Assembly (NCBI GenBank): GCA_016783865.1
Contig: JADHVS010000028.1
Coordinates: 1 to 34,329, forward strand
Reading direction: 5' to 3'
From: Bacteroidales bacterium
GTDB lineage: Bacteria > Bacteroidota > Bacteroidia > Bacteroidales > SM23-62
DNA: 34,329 nt
In this document: positions 16,657-24,634 of the stretch, one piece after another
How the letters are laid out: every line of letters begins with the position of its first letter
How positions within the stretch are numbered: the stretch's first letter is position 1
Position numbers and translations under genes: made by a program
Notes under the pieces: model-generated
Seen by the model: only the letters and a program-made list of their open reading frames with translations
What the model was told of the DNA's origin: nothing
Database searches by the model: none

Positions 16657-17830
16657 TGGATGCGACGGTTAAATGGTTCGATTTGCTCAGAGCGGGATTT
16701 AACCAGTCGTTCATTTTGCCTGTCATGAGTTGCCAGATCGATTTCCGGTTGACAAGGCAGAGGGCCCGGAATGTCATGCCTTTTTTCAGTGATCCTGTAT
16801 ATCCGTTTTTCAATTCCAGGCTGACCCGGTCAAGTTTACACCTGATCCGGAAAACAGGTTGATTATTGATGATTATAAAGTCATCCGAAATTTCAGTAAT
16901 TGCAGCAGATATGGTCCCCCATTCACGGTAATCGAAAGCATCGATGATCAGTTGAACCGGCTGGTTCAGATAGATTAAACCAATGTCAGATGTTGTTACA
17001 TACAACTCTCCGATGATATCTGTATCCGGGCTAATGACGGCCAGTTGTTGTCCCTGTTGAATATTTGAACCCGGATGAATGGGAGAGAGGTATTCAATGA
17101 TCCCTGAAACAGGTGTGCGGATTTCACAATGTTTCAGGTCCTCCAGCAGGCAATTGATCTGTCCCTCGTACTGTTTCTGCCTGAACTGAAGTTCTGCCAG
17201 CTCATTTTGCCATTGGTTGTTTTTCATATAGATGAATTGATTTAGCTCTTGACTGAGCTGGGCCTCCTTAAACGACAGATCATCAAATTCCTTTTCACTG
17301 ATCAGTTTTTCCCTGAACAATGATTCATTCCGGTTTTTCTCTTTTGTTGCCTTGGTTAGTTTTTCCATAAGGCTGGCCGACTGCTGGGAGAAGGCCAAAT
17401 ATTCCAGTTTATATTTAACCGATTGCATTTGCCTGTGCCTGCCGGACAGCAGGTTTTCGAGGTCATATACTTCAGATATAATCTGTGTGGACAATGAATT
17501 TAATTGTTCCAGCTCATATTCTTTCCTGTTTCTGTCGAGCGCTACCAGGATCTCACCCTTATCCAGCTTATCGCTTTCCGAGAAATTTACGTTAGCAACT
17601 ATTCCCGAGACAAGGGAATGGACAGGTGTTTTTTCAGTTCCGGGACGAATGATACCTGAAGCCCTGACATACAGGTTAATCTTAATGAACGGCAAACTGG
17701 ACAGGATCAAAAGCAGTATGACCAGGATCATGATGTACAGATTTTTGCTTTGCAGTGTAATTGATCCGATGTAATGCGGGAATGTGCTTTTTACACTTTC
17801 TTTTGTATAGAGCGGTTCCGGATCTACCAT
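16640..17830 (-). CDS. HlyD-family membrane fusion protein (peptide secretion adaptor)
   Basis: A 396-residue periplasmic adaptor. A short cytoplasmic N-terminus is followed by one membrane helix (about 31-49), a lipoyl-like half (SGIIRPGTEKTPVHSLVSG), a long coiled coil (about 100-235) and the second lipoyl half with the HlyD signature CEIRTPVSGIIEYL, then a beta-barrel region. It would link the inner-membrane C39 exporter to an outer-membrane channel. A GGAGG sequence eight bases before the ATG, formed by the last codons of the preceding 37-codon ORF, is a rare clear Shine-Dalgarno sequence in this window. It suggests coupled translation. The 3' end overlaps the exporter start by 17 bases. 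Confidence 0.93.
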   Translation of the reverse strand: MVDPEPLYTKESVKSTFPHYIGSITLQSKNLYIMILVILLLILSSLPFIKINLYVRASGIIRPGTEKTPVHSLVSGIVANVNFSESDKLDKGEILVALDRNRKEYELEQLNSLSTQIISEVYDLENLLSGRHRQMQSVKYKLEYLAFSQQSASLMEKLTKATKEKNRNESLFREKLISEKEFDDLSFKEAQLSQELNQFIYMKNNQWQNELAELQFRQKQYEGQINCLLEDLKHCEIRTPVSGIIEYLSPIHPGSNIQQGQQLAVISPDTDIIGELYVTTSDIGLIYLNQPVQLIIDAFDYREWGTISAAITEISDDFIIINNQPVFRIRCKLDRVSLELKNGYTGSLKKGMTFRALCLVNRKSIWQLMTGKMNDWLNPALSKSNHLTVASNEKIR

Positions 17831-17835
17831 GAAAA

Positions 17836-17949
17836 TTAACCTCCGAATATCCAGGTTTTAAGCAGGTCCCAATTTCTGAAGATCAAAAAAAAGATGATAA
17901 AAGAAAGGATAAAGACAATCACACTTTTCAGGAATTTTTTGTTTCTCAT
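17836..17949 (-). CDS. 37-residue hydrophobic micro-protein in the peptide-export operon
   Basis: A short ORF starting MRNKKFLKS, followed by one strongly hydrophobic segment (about residues 9-24, IVFILSFIIFFLIF) and a tail NWDLLKTWIFGG. It has no double-glycine leader. It lies between the hairpin after the three peptide genes and the HlyD-like gene, ending five bases before the HlyD ATG. The tail resembles the C-termini of two of the leader peptides (a D-x-L/F-K ... F-G/N pattern). It could be an immunity peptide, a small exporter subunit or a leaderless member of the peptide set. Coding is supported by position, spacing and amphipathic design only. Confidence 0.6.
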   Translation of the reverse strand: MRNKKFLKSVIVFILSFIIFFLIFRNWDLLKTWIFGG

Positions 17950-17985
17950 TTTAAGTTAGATTTGGTTTAACAGAATTAGTAAAAT

Positions 17986-18022
17986 CCGCAGAGGCGCGGC
18001 TTTTTGGTTGCATCCTCTGCGG
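17986..18022 (-). terminator. Strong hairpin between peptide genes and export genes
   Basis: A perfect 9-base stem (17986-17994 with 18014-18022, ccgcagagg/cctctgcgg) with a 19-base loop. On the minus strand it is followed by ATTTTAC, a short T-rich run. It sits 11 bases after the last peptide gene, so it may be a partial terminator or mRNA-stabilising structure that sets peptide expression above exporter expression. Confidence 0.7.
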
Positions 18023-18033
18023 AAATAAAAAAA

Positions 18034-18201
18034 TTATCCATTAAAGATCTCCTTTAATCGATCATATAGGTATTCGCTAAGTTTTATGCTTAATGCGATA
18101 GGTACAAATATCATATTTGGCTTCGTTGTACCTCCGTAAATGGCGGAGAGCTCATTGCCTGTTAATTCCGCCAGGTTTGTTTCAGTAGATTTTGTTTTCA
18201 T
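18034..18201 (-). CDS. Double-glycine-leader peptide precursor C
   Basis: A 55-residue precursor starting MKTKSTETNLAELTGNELSA; a longer frame from 18279 lies inside the preceding gene's region and is rejected. The leader (1-24) ends in IYGG and has the N-L-x-E-L-x-x-x-E-L-x-x-I-x-GG pattern typical of bacteriocin-type leaders cut by C39 peptidases. The predicted mature peptide is about 31 residues, has no Cys, and has a hydrophobic then amphipathic helix ending DRLKEIFNG. It is the third of three tandem precursors, 11 bases after precursor B, and probably exported by the C39 transporter at 14500-16656. Confidence 0.82.
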   Translation of the reverse strand: MKTKSTETNLAELTGNELSAIYGGTTKPNMIFVPIALSIKLSEYLYDRLKEIFNG

Positions 18202-18212
18202 GGTAGTTTTTT

Positions 18213-18410
18213 TCAGGCACTGTTTATTACCATGTTTGAACAGAAATCTATTATTGCCATGCCTGTGCCAACTCCACAAGCCCCCCCATAGGAAGCAGTG
18301 ATTGTCAGGAACCGAATGGCCCTGCCGGCATCAAAAGCAAATCCACCTCCCAACGTATTGGTCAGTTCATCAGCGGAAAGCTCATTCAGATTGTTTATTG
18401 GATTTTTCAT
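18213..18410 (-). CDS. Double-glycine-leader peptide precursor B (two Cys, Gly-rich)
   Basis: A 65-residue precursor starting MKNPINNLNELSADELTNT, with the leader ending LGG at residue 22 (a GGG run allows cleavage one residue later). The mature part is about 43 residues, rich in Gly/Ala with small-residue spacing (YGGACGVGTGMAI), and has two Cys (at about residues 45 and 57) that could form a disulphide. These are common traits of class II (two-peptide-like) bacteriocins. The ATG at 18410 is preceded by an AT-rich gap without a Shine-Dalgarno sequence. Function as toxin or signal is not shown by sequence. Confidence 0.85.
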   Translation of the reverse strand: MKNPINNLNELSADELTNTLGGGFAFDAGRAIRFLTITASYGGACGVGTGMAIIDFCSNMVINSA

Positions 18411-18456
18411 TATGATGAGTTTTAGAATTAATTAACTAATACAGATGTTTCCCGGA

Positions 18457-18636
18457 TTACCCTTTATATTCAGCTTTACCGAATAAACCAGCTTTGAAAT
18501 TATCCCAGTCGCTGATGATCTCGGAACAAGACGCTATGACTATTGCAGCAATAATTGTTCCCAGAACAGATCCTCCGTCTATCTCCACCAGCTCATTTTG
18601 TGTTAATGGAACGAGTCCATTTTGTAAAGTTTTCAT
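18457..18636 (-). CDS. Double-glycine-leader peptide precursor A (cerein 7B/lactobin-like class)
   Basis: A 59-residue precursor starting MKTLQNGLVPLTQNELVEI (an in-frame ATG at 18660 gives an unlikely longer leader). The leader of 22 residues ends DGG. The mature part of 37 residues has a hydrophobic helix (GTIIAAIVIASCSEII) and then SDWDNFKAGLFGKAEYKG. The W-D-x-F-K-x-G ending is familiar from Bacteroidota peptides annotated as lactobin A/cerein 7B-type class IIb bacteriocins. It is the first gene of the cluster. I found no TAnnTTTG promoter in the 200 bases upstream. Confidence 0.85.
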   Translation of the reverse strand: MKTLQNGLVPLTQNELVEIDGGSVLGTIIAAIVIASCSEIISDWDNFKAGLFGKAEYKG

Positions 18637-18849
18637 GTATTTAGATTTTAAGTTTAACATTAGCAGGATTGCAATACTGGCCGGGTATAGGTCCTGCCGG
18701 TTTCAGATTCAGCCGAATCATTTTTTAGAAAAACGTTTTCTATCCCTTTATGATAACATGGGGAGAATATCGAAGCAGAAGCGGGAGAAATTTATACTCG
18801 GACCTGTAAAGCATTGATAGTGAAGAATATAAAAATTAAGGATTTGTGA

Positions 18850-18918
18850 TCAGAATTTATACTTAAAGCCAACGGTCACTATTTGGGTTTCAAAATAGTT
18901 TTCATATAACACGGTAGG
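18850..18918 (-). pseudogene. C-terminal remnant of an outer-membrane beta-barrel protein
   Basis: The minus-strand frame between a TGA at 18919-18921 and the TGA at 18850-18852 reads VLYENYFETQIVTVGFKYKF. This alternating pattern ending in an aromatic residue is the typical last strand of an outer-membrane barrel. Nothing upstream in this frame continues the protein, so only the tail survives. It overlaps the 3' end of the amber-split ORF at 18879-19166 in another frame. Confidence 0.5.
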
Positions 18919-19166
18919 TCATCCTCCCGGTATTCCTGCCGGATGTCAGAGAAGTATTCATCATGTGCCCGTGCAGCCTCGGCCCAGATTGAAGCATCTG
19001 TCAGATATACCCTGCTGTCGATTTTCTATTTGCTTCTGAGCTCCTCTATCTCGGTTTCCAACTCAATAATATGCTCTGCAGCGATACACCTGAATTGTGC
19101 ACCAAAATCCTTCAGTGCTTTATCCAATACAGGCATCATATCAGCACTTTTTACATGTAATCCCAT
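18879..19166 (-). pseudogene. Unknown ORF split by an in-frame TAG, coupled to the Gfo/Idh gene
   Basis: An ATG at 19166 lies six bases after the oxidoreductase stop. The first 46 codons encode MGLHVKSADMMPVLDKAL and a Glu-rich helix ending ELRSK, then TAG (19026-19028). The same frame stays open for another 48 codons, encoding an acidic helical stretch (DASIWAEAARAHDEYFSDIR), to a second TAG (18879-18881). I do not recognise the family. It could be a small gene of 46 residues, a nonsense-mutated gene of about 95 residues, or a readthrough case. Confidence 0.4.
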
Positions 19167-19172
19167 TGTTTA

Positions 19173-20684
19173 CTAGAGTTCCCAACCCTTCCTGTATTCC
19201 CTGAAGAAGTATTGGTTTGCCTCGGGAACATTTGTGATCTTCATGTTTTGGGCATCGTATTCCAGCTTTTTACCTGCTCGCAAAGCAACTGCTCCCAGCA
19301 GAATAGTCTCCGTTACAGGACCGGCCTTCAGGAACGTACCGGGTGACTGGGCACCTTCTTTAAATGCATCGATCCAGACCCTCCGGTTGCGATTTGATTT
19401 TTCTTCCGGTGGTTCTGCTGAACCGGTAAACTCAATCATTTTTTTCTCGGGAATGATCCGGGGCTGATCACAGAGAAAGCTGGCAAGGATCTTACCTTTG
19501 TCTCCGACGAACATCATTCCTTCTGCAGGGAGATCTTTATTTTCAGCCTCAAGCTCATCCGGCGTTTCCGGTCTTATACCTCCGTCATACCAGAATAATT
19601 TAAATGCCGGTAATTTCTCCTGCTCCGGGAAATTAAATTTTACAATACATGAGTAGGGGAAGGCTACGTTGTTATTTTCGCGCCTGCTCACATTATTATC
19701 CGTAATGCTGGTGGTTGTCCCATAGGCCCTGGCGCTCAGAGGGGCCGTGTTGATACCGAATTTCATGAACAGGGGCCATAAACTATAGTGTCCCATATCT
19801 GCAATACTTCCGCCACCGAAATCATACCATCCCCGGAATACTGCATGGGTATAATTGGGATGATAGGGCCGGTCGGGTACCGGTCCAAGCCAAAGATCCC
19901 ATTCAAATCCATCTGGTACAGGTGGTTTATCGGTTGGATTAGCGGTCCACTGCTGCCAGACCGGTCGGTTCGACCAGTTATGTATTTCCAGCAGGTTGCC
20001 AATAGCCCCCCGCTGTATCCAGTCCAGGGCAACATCATATCCATTACGATCACTAAAGGCCAGCAGGTGTGTGCTTACTCCGGTTTTTCTTGCCGTTTCA
20101 ATGGTCAGCATTGCTTCATGCATCCTGTTGGCTATGGGTTTATGGATCACAACATGCTTTCCTTTATTCATGGCTGCAATTGAGACGGTTGCATGGAGAT
20201 GGTCGGGAGTCATGATCTTCACCGCATCAATATCTTTCTCCTTTTCAAGAAGCTCCCTGAAATCGCTGTAGGTAGCACATCCCGAATATTTTCCTTTCGT
20301 ATTTTGTTTCGCATAATAAGACTCGACTATTTCCTTGCCGATGTCTCGTCCCCCGGGAATTCCATCAAAGTTTTCTCCCCAGGTTGGATCTTCCAGAAGT
20401 TCTCGTACGCTGTTGCGGACGCCATGAAGTGACCAATCGACATAATCGGTTGTAAACTTGTTCGGGTCGCAGACGGAAGTTATCTGTATATCCGAATCTG
20501 ATAACAGCGGTACCATTTCCCTGATCCCCTGGGTTCCAATTCCAATGTATGCTATGTTCAGCTTATCACTGGGGGCAACATAATTCAGTCCCCCCAAAAC
20601 ATGCCTGGGGACGATAGTAAATGCAGCTGCAGCGGCAGTAGTTCCGACAAATTGCCTGCGGTTGATTTTTTTCTTTGGATTCAT
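19173..20684 (-). CDS. Tat-exported Gfo/Idh/MocA-family oxidoreductase
   Basis: A 503-residue protein with a twin-arginine signal (KKKINRRQFVGTTAAAAAF, cleavage near residue 30). A Rossmann fold with IAYIGIGTQGIREM follows, then the family motif GKHVVIHKPIANRMHEA (HKP in place of the usual EKP) and a C-terminal GFO/IDH/MocA domain. The length and Tat signal match the large periplasmic group of Bacteroidota and Planctomycetota thought to act on sugars or glycosides using a tightly bound NAD(P). The substrate cannot be told. The preceding T9SS sorting-domain remnant ends 27 bases upstream. Confidence 0.93.
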   Translation of the reverse strand: MNPKKKINRRQFVGTTAAAAAFTIVPRHVLGGLNYVAPSDKLNIAYIGIGTQGIREMVPLLSDSDIQITSVCDPNKFTTDYVDWSLHGVRNSVRELLEDPTWGENFDGIPGGRDIGKEIVESYYAKQNTKGKYSGCATYSDFRELLEKEKDIDAVKIMTPDHLHATVSIAAMNKGKHVVIHKPIANRMHEAMLTIETARKTGVSTHLLAFSDRNGYDVALDWIQRGAIGNLLEIHNWSNRPVWQQWTANPTDKPPVPDGFEWDLWLGPVPDRPYHPNYTHAVFRGWYDFGGGSIADMGHYSLWPLFMKFGINTAPLSARAYGTTTSITDNNVSRRENNNVAFPYSCIVKFNFPEQEKLPAFKLFWYDGGIRPETPDELEAENKDLPAEGMMFVGDKGKILASFLCDQPRIIPEKKMIEFTGSAEPPEEKSNRNRRVWIDAFKEGAQSPGTFLKAGPVTETILLGAVALRAGKKLEYDAQNMKITNVPEANQYFFREYRKGWEL

Positions 20685-20711
20685 AATTATCTGGTTTGTT
20701 GGTTGTTATAT

Positions 20712-21008
20712 TTACAATTTAATAAATGTACCCTGATCCGTCCGGTATTTAGTTTTTACGCTGACAATATAAATACCCCTGTTCAATGAACTGATATCAA
20801 TTATTTTTATTTGTTCATAAATCTCAGATTGGTGGTATAATCTGCCATCATATCCATAAATATACAGTATACCATTTATATTGCCGACCATGTTGATGAT
20901 TAACTGATATGTTGCCGGATTGGGCGATAAATGAAATAAATCAACATCTGACTTAATATCATCAAGCCTAACCGGATCAGGTGTAAACTTGACCGGGTCA
21001 GCCAGAAA
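20712..21008 (-). pseudogene. Detached type IX secretion (Por) C-terminal sorting domain
   Basis: In the frame downstream of the TAA at 21009-21011 there are 98 open codons. The last 75 or so match a T9SS type A sorting domain: FHLSPNPATYQLIINM, then GILYIYGYDGRLYHQSE, IIDISSLNRGIYIVSV and the ending GTFIKL. There is no start codon and no passenger domain. Either it belonged to the preceding ORF before a nonsense change, or it is what is left of another secreted protein. The upstream ORF has a lipoprotein signal, which argues for separate origins. Confidence 0.75.
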
Positions 21009-21711
21009 TTAGTAAACAGACAGATCGGTTTTCGCAGTAATACTGGTTTCTCCTTTTTTATCATAAATAACGACTTCGCAGTGGACCGGATTGGTGACTA
21101 CTCCTTTGGTAAAGGATATATTGGCAAATATCTGGTCTTTGATCTCATTAACAGAGATCCCTGTCTCTTCATATGATTCAAGCAGATCCTCATTGGCCAG
21201 AACGGTGTGACCTGCGTTGTCGGTTGCCACCATACTCATCCCGATATATGCATTTCCTTCTTGTTCAAGGAAGCCTGTAAGTCCTTCAAATATGAGATAT
21301 ACTTCTTCATCAAAAGCCACTTTCTGGTCGGTTATGACCTGGTTGGTGTTTCCCGAGAAGAGGTAAACCTCTGTATATGCAGTCTGGTTATTTTCAATAA
21401 TGATTTGGTCATTAGCAACCACTTCGAAAGGCAGTTTTGCTGTAAATGTCCCTGTGCCCTCCTTATCCCAGACTTTTACAGACAGCAAATAGTTGTTGTC
21501 AGATTGCATCGGTGTTGCAACCGTGAGAGTAGCTGCCAGTAAGAGTGGTGAAAAGTCCATTCCTTCAGTGTAACTGCCATACAGGTCATCCGTTACCAAC
21601 GGTAGTCAATCCGGTTAGAAGATCGGTGTTTACAGATTTACTGAAATTGCAGCCCTGGAGCATCATCAGAACTGCAGATACTGCGGAAATCAATGAGATT
21701 GCTGGTTTCAT
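21009..21711 (-). pseudogene. Lipoprotein gene with frameshift and probable internal deletion
   Basis: The ATG at 21711 opens a 41-codon frame encoding a lipoprotein signal (SAVLMMLQGCNFSKS, lipobox Cys21) that stops at TGA 21586-21588. The adjacent frame, from a TTG at 21599, continues for 196 codons of plausible extracellular beta-rich protein. That part holds two similar blocks, DDLYGSYTEGMDFSPLLL and EDLLESYEETGISVNEI, suggesting a duplicated domain of which the first copy is truncated. The family is not identified with certainty. A downstream T9SS sorting domain is in the same frame after TAA. Confidence 0.6.
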
Positions 21712-21803
21712 AGTCGTTAAGTTTTAAGTGGTAAAAAAAGATTCTATAAGTTAAGAAATTATGATGAGTTACCGGGTTAGAATTCAATCATAAACAGCTG
21801 TTA

Positions 21804-22289
21804 TTAGGTGTTTAATAGTTCATTGATTTCTTCAAGATGCAATTTGAAATGCCGCGGGTAATCGATAATCATTTCCTCGAGCGATAAAAGTTTATCTTCT
21901 CCAAAATCCCATAGATTACCAAGTTTGCCGGGATCAACAATTCCCGCCACATGTACCCAATGCAGGTTTGAGTATTTCCAGAGCTTCACCAGGTTTTGCC
22001 AGTCTTCATTCTGGTAATCCTGAATGGCGATCCATTTGTCGTTGTTGCCATGAATAGCATAGTTAGGATATTTAAAAGGGCTTTTCCGGTGTTGCATGAA
22101 AACCATGCGATGGGTATTGTTGGCCGCAGAATCAACCATATGACCGACGATCTGCTTAACGGTACGTTTCTGGCTGTTTCGTCTTTCCTTTATCACTTCA
22201 GCCGGGAGATTTAACAGTTTATTTTCCCATTCAGTGATTAGCTTAAGAAGCTCATTATTGTTAATATCTATTTGTTCAAATACATTCAT
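21804..22289 (-). CDS. DinB-like (YfiT/DinB superfamily) protein
   Basis: A 161-residue four-helix-bundle protein. VKQIVGHMVDSAANNTHR near residue 45-62 and YPRHFKLHLEEINELL at the end supply the spaced His residues that bind a metal in DinB-like hydrolases and thiol transferases. The substrate is unknown; members include bacillithiol-dependent transferases. The protein is cytosolic, with no signal peptide. It lies 77 bases after the CocE-type gene on the same strand, with a heptamer tract in the gap. Confidence 0.8.
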   Translation of the reverse strand: MNVFEQIDINNNELLKLITEWENKLLNLPAEVIKERRNSQKRTVKQIVGHMVDSAANNTHRMVFMQHRKSPFKYPNYAIHGNNDKWIAIQDYQNEDWQNLVKLWKYSNLHWVHVAGIVDPGKLGNLWDFGEDKLLSLEEMIIDYPRHFKLHLEEINELLNT

Positions 22290-22323
22290 TTTTTCTCTTT
22301 TTTACTTGATTTTGCTTTGAAAT

Positions 22324-22344
22324 GGTTACAGGTTACAGGTTGGT
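22324..22344. repeat. Three phased heptamers GGTTACA/GGTTGGT
   Basis: ggttaca at 22324-22330 and 22331-22337, then ggttggt at 22338-22344, in the gap between the CocE-type and DinB-like genes. It is the shortest member of the word-repeat class besides 2960-2973. Confidence 0.6.
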
Positions 22345-22366
22345 GGGATTTGCCATAATGATATAA

Positions 22367-24250
22367 TCACTTATTTACAATTGGCAACCTGATCTGTGAA
22401 GGATATGCTTTTGAATGGTGAATCTTGTTATGGGCAACTATTCCTTCTGCTTCATCAAAATTATTTCCACCCGTATTCAGGTTCCGGTCAAATCTCGGGA
22501 AGTTACTGCTGGAAACCTCGATCCGGATACTGTGACCTTCTTTAAAAAAGTTACTGATTGACATTGGGCTCATCTCAATCTTATAAACCTTTCCTTTCTC
22601 CATAAATACCTCTTTATCATAGCCTTCACGATACCGTACCCGAAGGATGGTCTCGTCCAGGTTATAGGCCTTGCCATCCGGGTAAACATCAATCAGCTTT
22701 AGAGTGATATCTGTATCCTTAACATCGGAAGAAATATAAAGCGTCGCCTCAATAAATCCACTCACTTCAATTCCTTCCTTCAGGGGCTCTGAGGTATAAA
22801 CAAGAATATCTTCCCGTTCCTCCATTTTACTCTGGTCAAATGATCCCGGTGTAATAGCACCATCGGTGCAACATACACCACCTCCTAAAGAAGGAACCGG
22901 ATCGAAGGGGTCGTAATTGAAACCATCAGGATTATCTTTTTGACTGGTCAATTTTTTTGACAGTTTCCCGTCACCGTTCAGGGTGTTGGCGTTCCCGTCA
23001 CTCGCCAGGTACCAGGGAATCATTTCCATGCCTTCCGGCGGCCATGTACCGGAGTTTTGCCATTTATTTGATCCCATGGTATAATATTGTACCCTGGGAA
23101 GATTTTTCAGAAAATCTGCATTTTCTCCTTTGAGCCAGTAATCCATCCAGCCGTCGGTGATACTGTCAAAATCCAACCGGGCATCCCCGACGTTCCGTTC
23201 CCCTATAATTGTATTTTCAGAGGCCCGGTTATATGCGCAGTGAGTACTTGGAGCAATAATCAGGTACTGGTTTTCCCGGACTACCGGATCTGTGGCATTT
23301 GCCCTTACATGATTAACCAGGGCCAGGTTAGGACTGGTTGCAATATCATACCAGGTAACTATCCAAAGGCTCGGTACTCCGAAATCCATGTCATCGTGGT
23401 ACAACCCGCCTTCATACCAGTCGGGATCATCAGGTGTTCTTCGGATCATATCTTCATATACTCCGACGGGGCCATCCAGGTTTTTTATCATGTCCTGCAC
23501 CGGCAGGTGCCAGTAGGCCTCGGGCCATTCCACCCTGGGTCTCGCAGGCGCCAGGTCGAAAGACTTGGAAAGCCTGATCAGGTCATCCTGCGAAGCATCG
23601 ACCGGAAAAGTGGGACGTATGATGTCGTTCTGTACACCATAAAGCCACGATGTAAACAACATCTGCTGGGCACCACCGCGAAACCAGTTTCCCTGTTCAT
23701 AATAATTTCCAACCCTGCCCACACCTGCGCCGAATCCGGCAGGTATCATGGCAGCATGTGCAGGATGATCCAGTGCTGCCACTGCCATTTGCCATTCGGC
23801 CGTTGAAGAACAGCCCTGGGTTGCGATCTTTCCATTGCACCATGGCTGATCTGCCAGCCAGGTGAAGGCATCGTAGCCATCGGTGGTAGGTGTACCCAGG
23901 ATATTCCACTCACCCTGCGAAAAATACCTTCCCCGCTCATTCTGAATTACATAGGCATATCCATTTTTAACAGCTTCGAGAGCAGACCTGTACCTGCCGG
24001 TTTGTTCTTTACCATCCCTCCATGAATTGAAGTTGTAAGGAGTTTTAACGAATATCACCGGGACCGGTTCATCTGTTTTCGGGCGATAAATATCGGTACA
24101 GAGTTTTATCCCGTCGCGCATGGGCATCATCACTTTCTGGTCAATAACGGCAATTTCCTCAAATTCTTTACGGATATCTTCCTGGGCAAAGATCTTGGCT
24201 GGCAGTAAAATCAGCAGCAGGAATGTCAGGGGCAAAGTGAAATATTTCAT
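22367..24250 (-). CDS. Exported CocE/NonD-family hydrolase
   Basis: A 627-residue protein with a signal peptide (hydrophobic 4-18, cleavage near FAQ at 23). The alpha/beta-hydrolase part contains [14 protein letters not shown] (CocE N-terminal motif), the nucleophile region [17 protein letters not shown] (Ser148; GCSS in place of the common GxSY) and a His in [10 protein letters not shown]. The C-terminal jelly-roll (PepX_C) follows from about residue 410. Relatives hydrolyse esters, acyl-amino acids or X-Pro peptides; the substrate here is unknown. It is probably periplasmic. Confidence 0.9.
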   Translation of the reverse strand: MKYFTLPLTFLLLILLPAKIFAQEDIRKEFEEIAVIDQKVMMPMRDGIKLCTDIYRPKTDEPVPVIFVKTPYNFNSWRDGKEQTGRYRSALEAVKNGYAYVIQNERGRYFSQGEWNILGTPTTDGYDAFTWLADQPWCNGKIATQGCSSTAEWQMAVAALDHPAHAAMIPAGFGAGVGRVGNYYEQGNWFRGGAQQMLFTSWLYGVQNDIIRPTFPVDASQDDLIRLSKSFDLAPARPRVEWPEAYWHLPVQDMIKNLDGPVGVYEDMIRRTPDDPDWYEGGLYHDDMDFGVPSLWIVTWYDIATSPNLALVNHVRANATDPVVRENQYLIIAPSTHCAYNRASENTIIGERNVGDARLDFDSITDGWMDYWLKGENADFLKNLPRVQYYTMGSNKWQNSGTWPPEGMEMIPWYLASDGNANTLNGDGKLSKKLTSQKDNPDGFNYDPFDPVPSLGGGVCCTDGAITPGSFDQSKMEEREDILVYTSEPLKEGIEVSGFIEATLYISSDVKDTDITLKLIDVYPDGKAYNLDETILRVRYREGYDKEVFMEKGKVYKIEMSPMSISNFFKEGHSIRIEVSSSNFPRFDRNLNTGGNNFDEAEGIVAHNKIHHSKAYPSQIRLPIVNK

Positions 24251-24634
24251 AGGTTTATCTTTTTGTGTTTGGAAGCACGAAAATTAATCGATTTTGATCA
24301 TTTTCCCTAATATCTCTTTCATCAATCTGGCCGCCAGTGAACAGGTGATATTCCGGGAATCCCTGAATGATTATATCTGCCATGCTTTTTGCTTAATGAT
24401 GCCTTTCTGATTTTAAAAGATATAAATCTATCTGTGTAATAATTAACTTTGAGCAGTATCTAAAATCGTTACACTTATATTCGATGGAGTGAAACGAACA
24501 TGAAAAAATTTAATCATTTATTCACAAAAGAAAATGATTAAATTTTTTATGAGAGAACGAGTGCAGCGAGTGGTTGCACAAGTTCTGAATTTTTTAATTA
24601 GCATATTATCAAATAATTATAAAAATTTAAACTT
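24251..24634. other. Intergenic region between divergent CocE-type and ProC-like genes
   Basis: 384 bases, AT-rich. It holds the inverted repeat at 24503-24548, described separately. A 42-codon minus-strand ORF (24255-24383, starting MADIIIQGFPEYHL) ends four bases before the CocE ATG; it has no recognised family and is not called a gene. No clear TTTG/TAnnTTTG promoter pair was found on either strand. Confidence 0.5.
24503..24548. repeat. Perfect 17-base inverted repeat
   Basis: Arms at 24503-24519 and 24532-24548 (aaaaaatttaatcattt and its exact complement) separated by 12 bases. It lies 86 bases before the ProC-like start, between divergently transcribed genes, so it does not serve as a terminator for either neighbour. 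It could be an operator, a hairpin in the proC leader or the core of a small non-autonomous element. Confidence 0.85.

Noticed and set aside
23087..23806. Plus-strand ORF of 239 codons opposite the CocE-type gene
   Set aside because: It is the complement of a well-supported hydrolase with an intact active-site region; it has no recognisable motifs.
24255..24383. 42-codon minus-strand ORF before the CocE-type gene
   Set aside because: Spacing is suggestive, but there is no recognisable motif and the composition is that of the AT-rich spacer.
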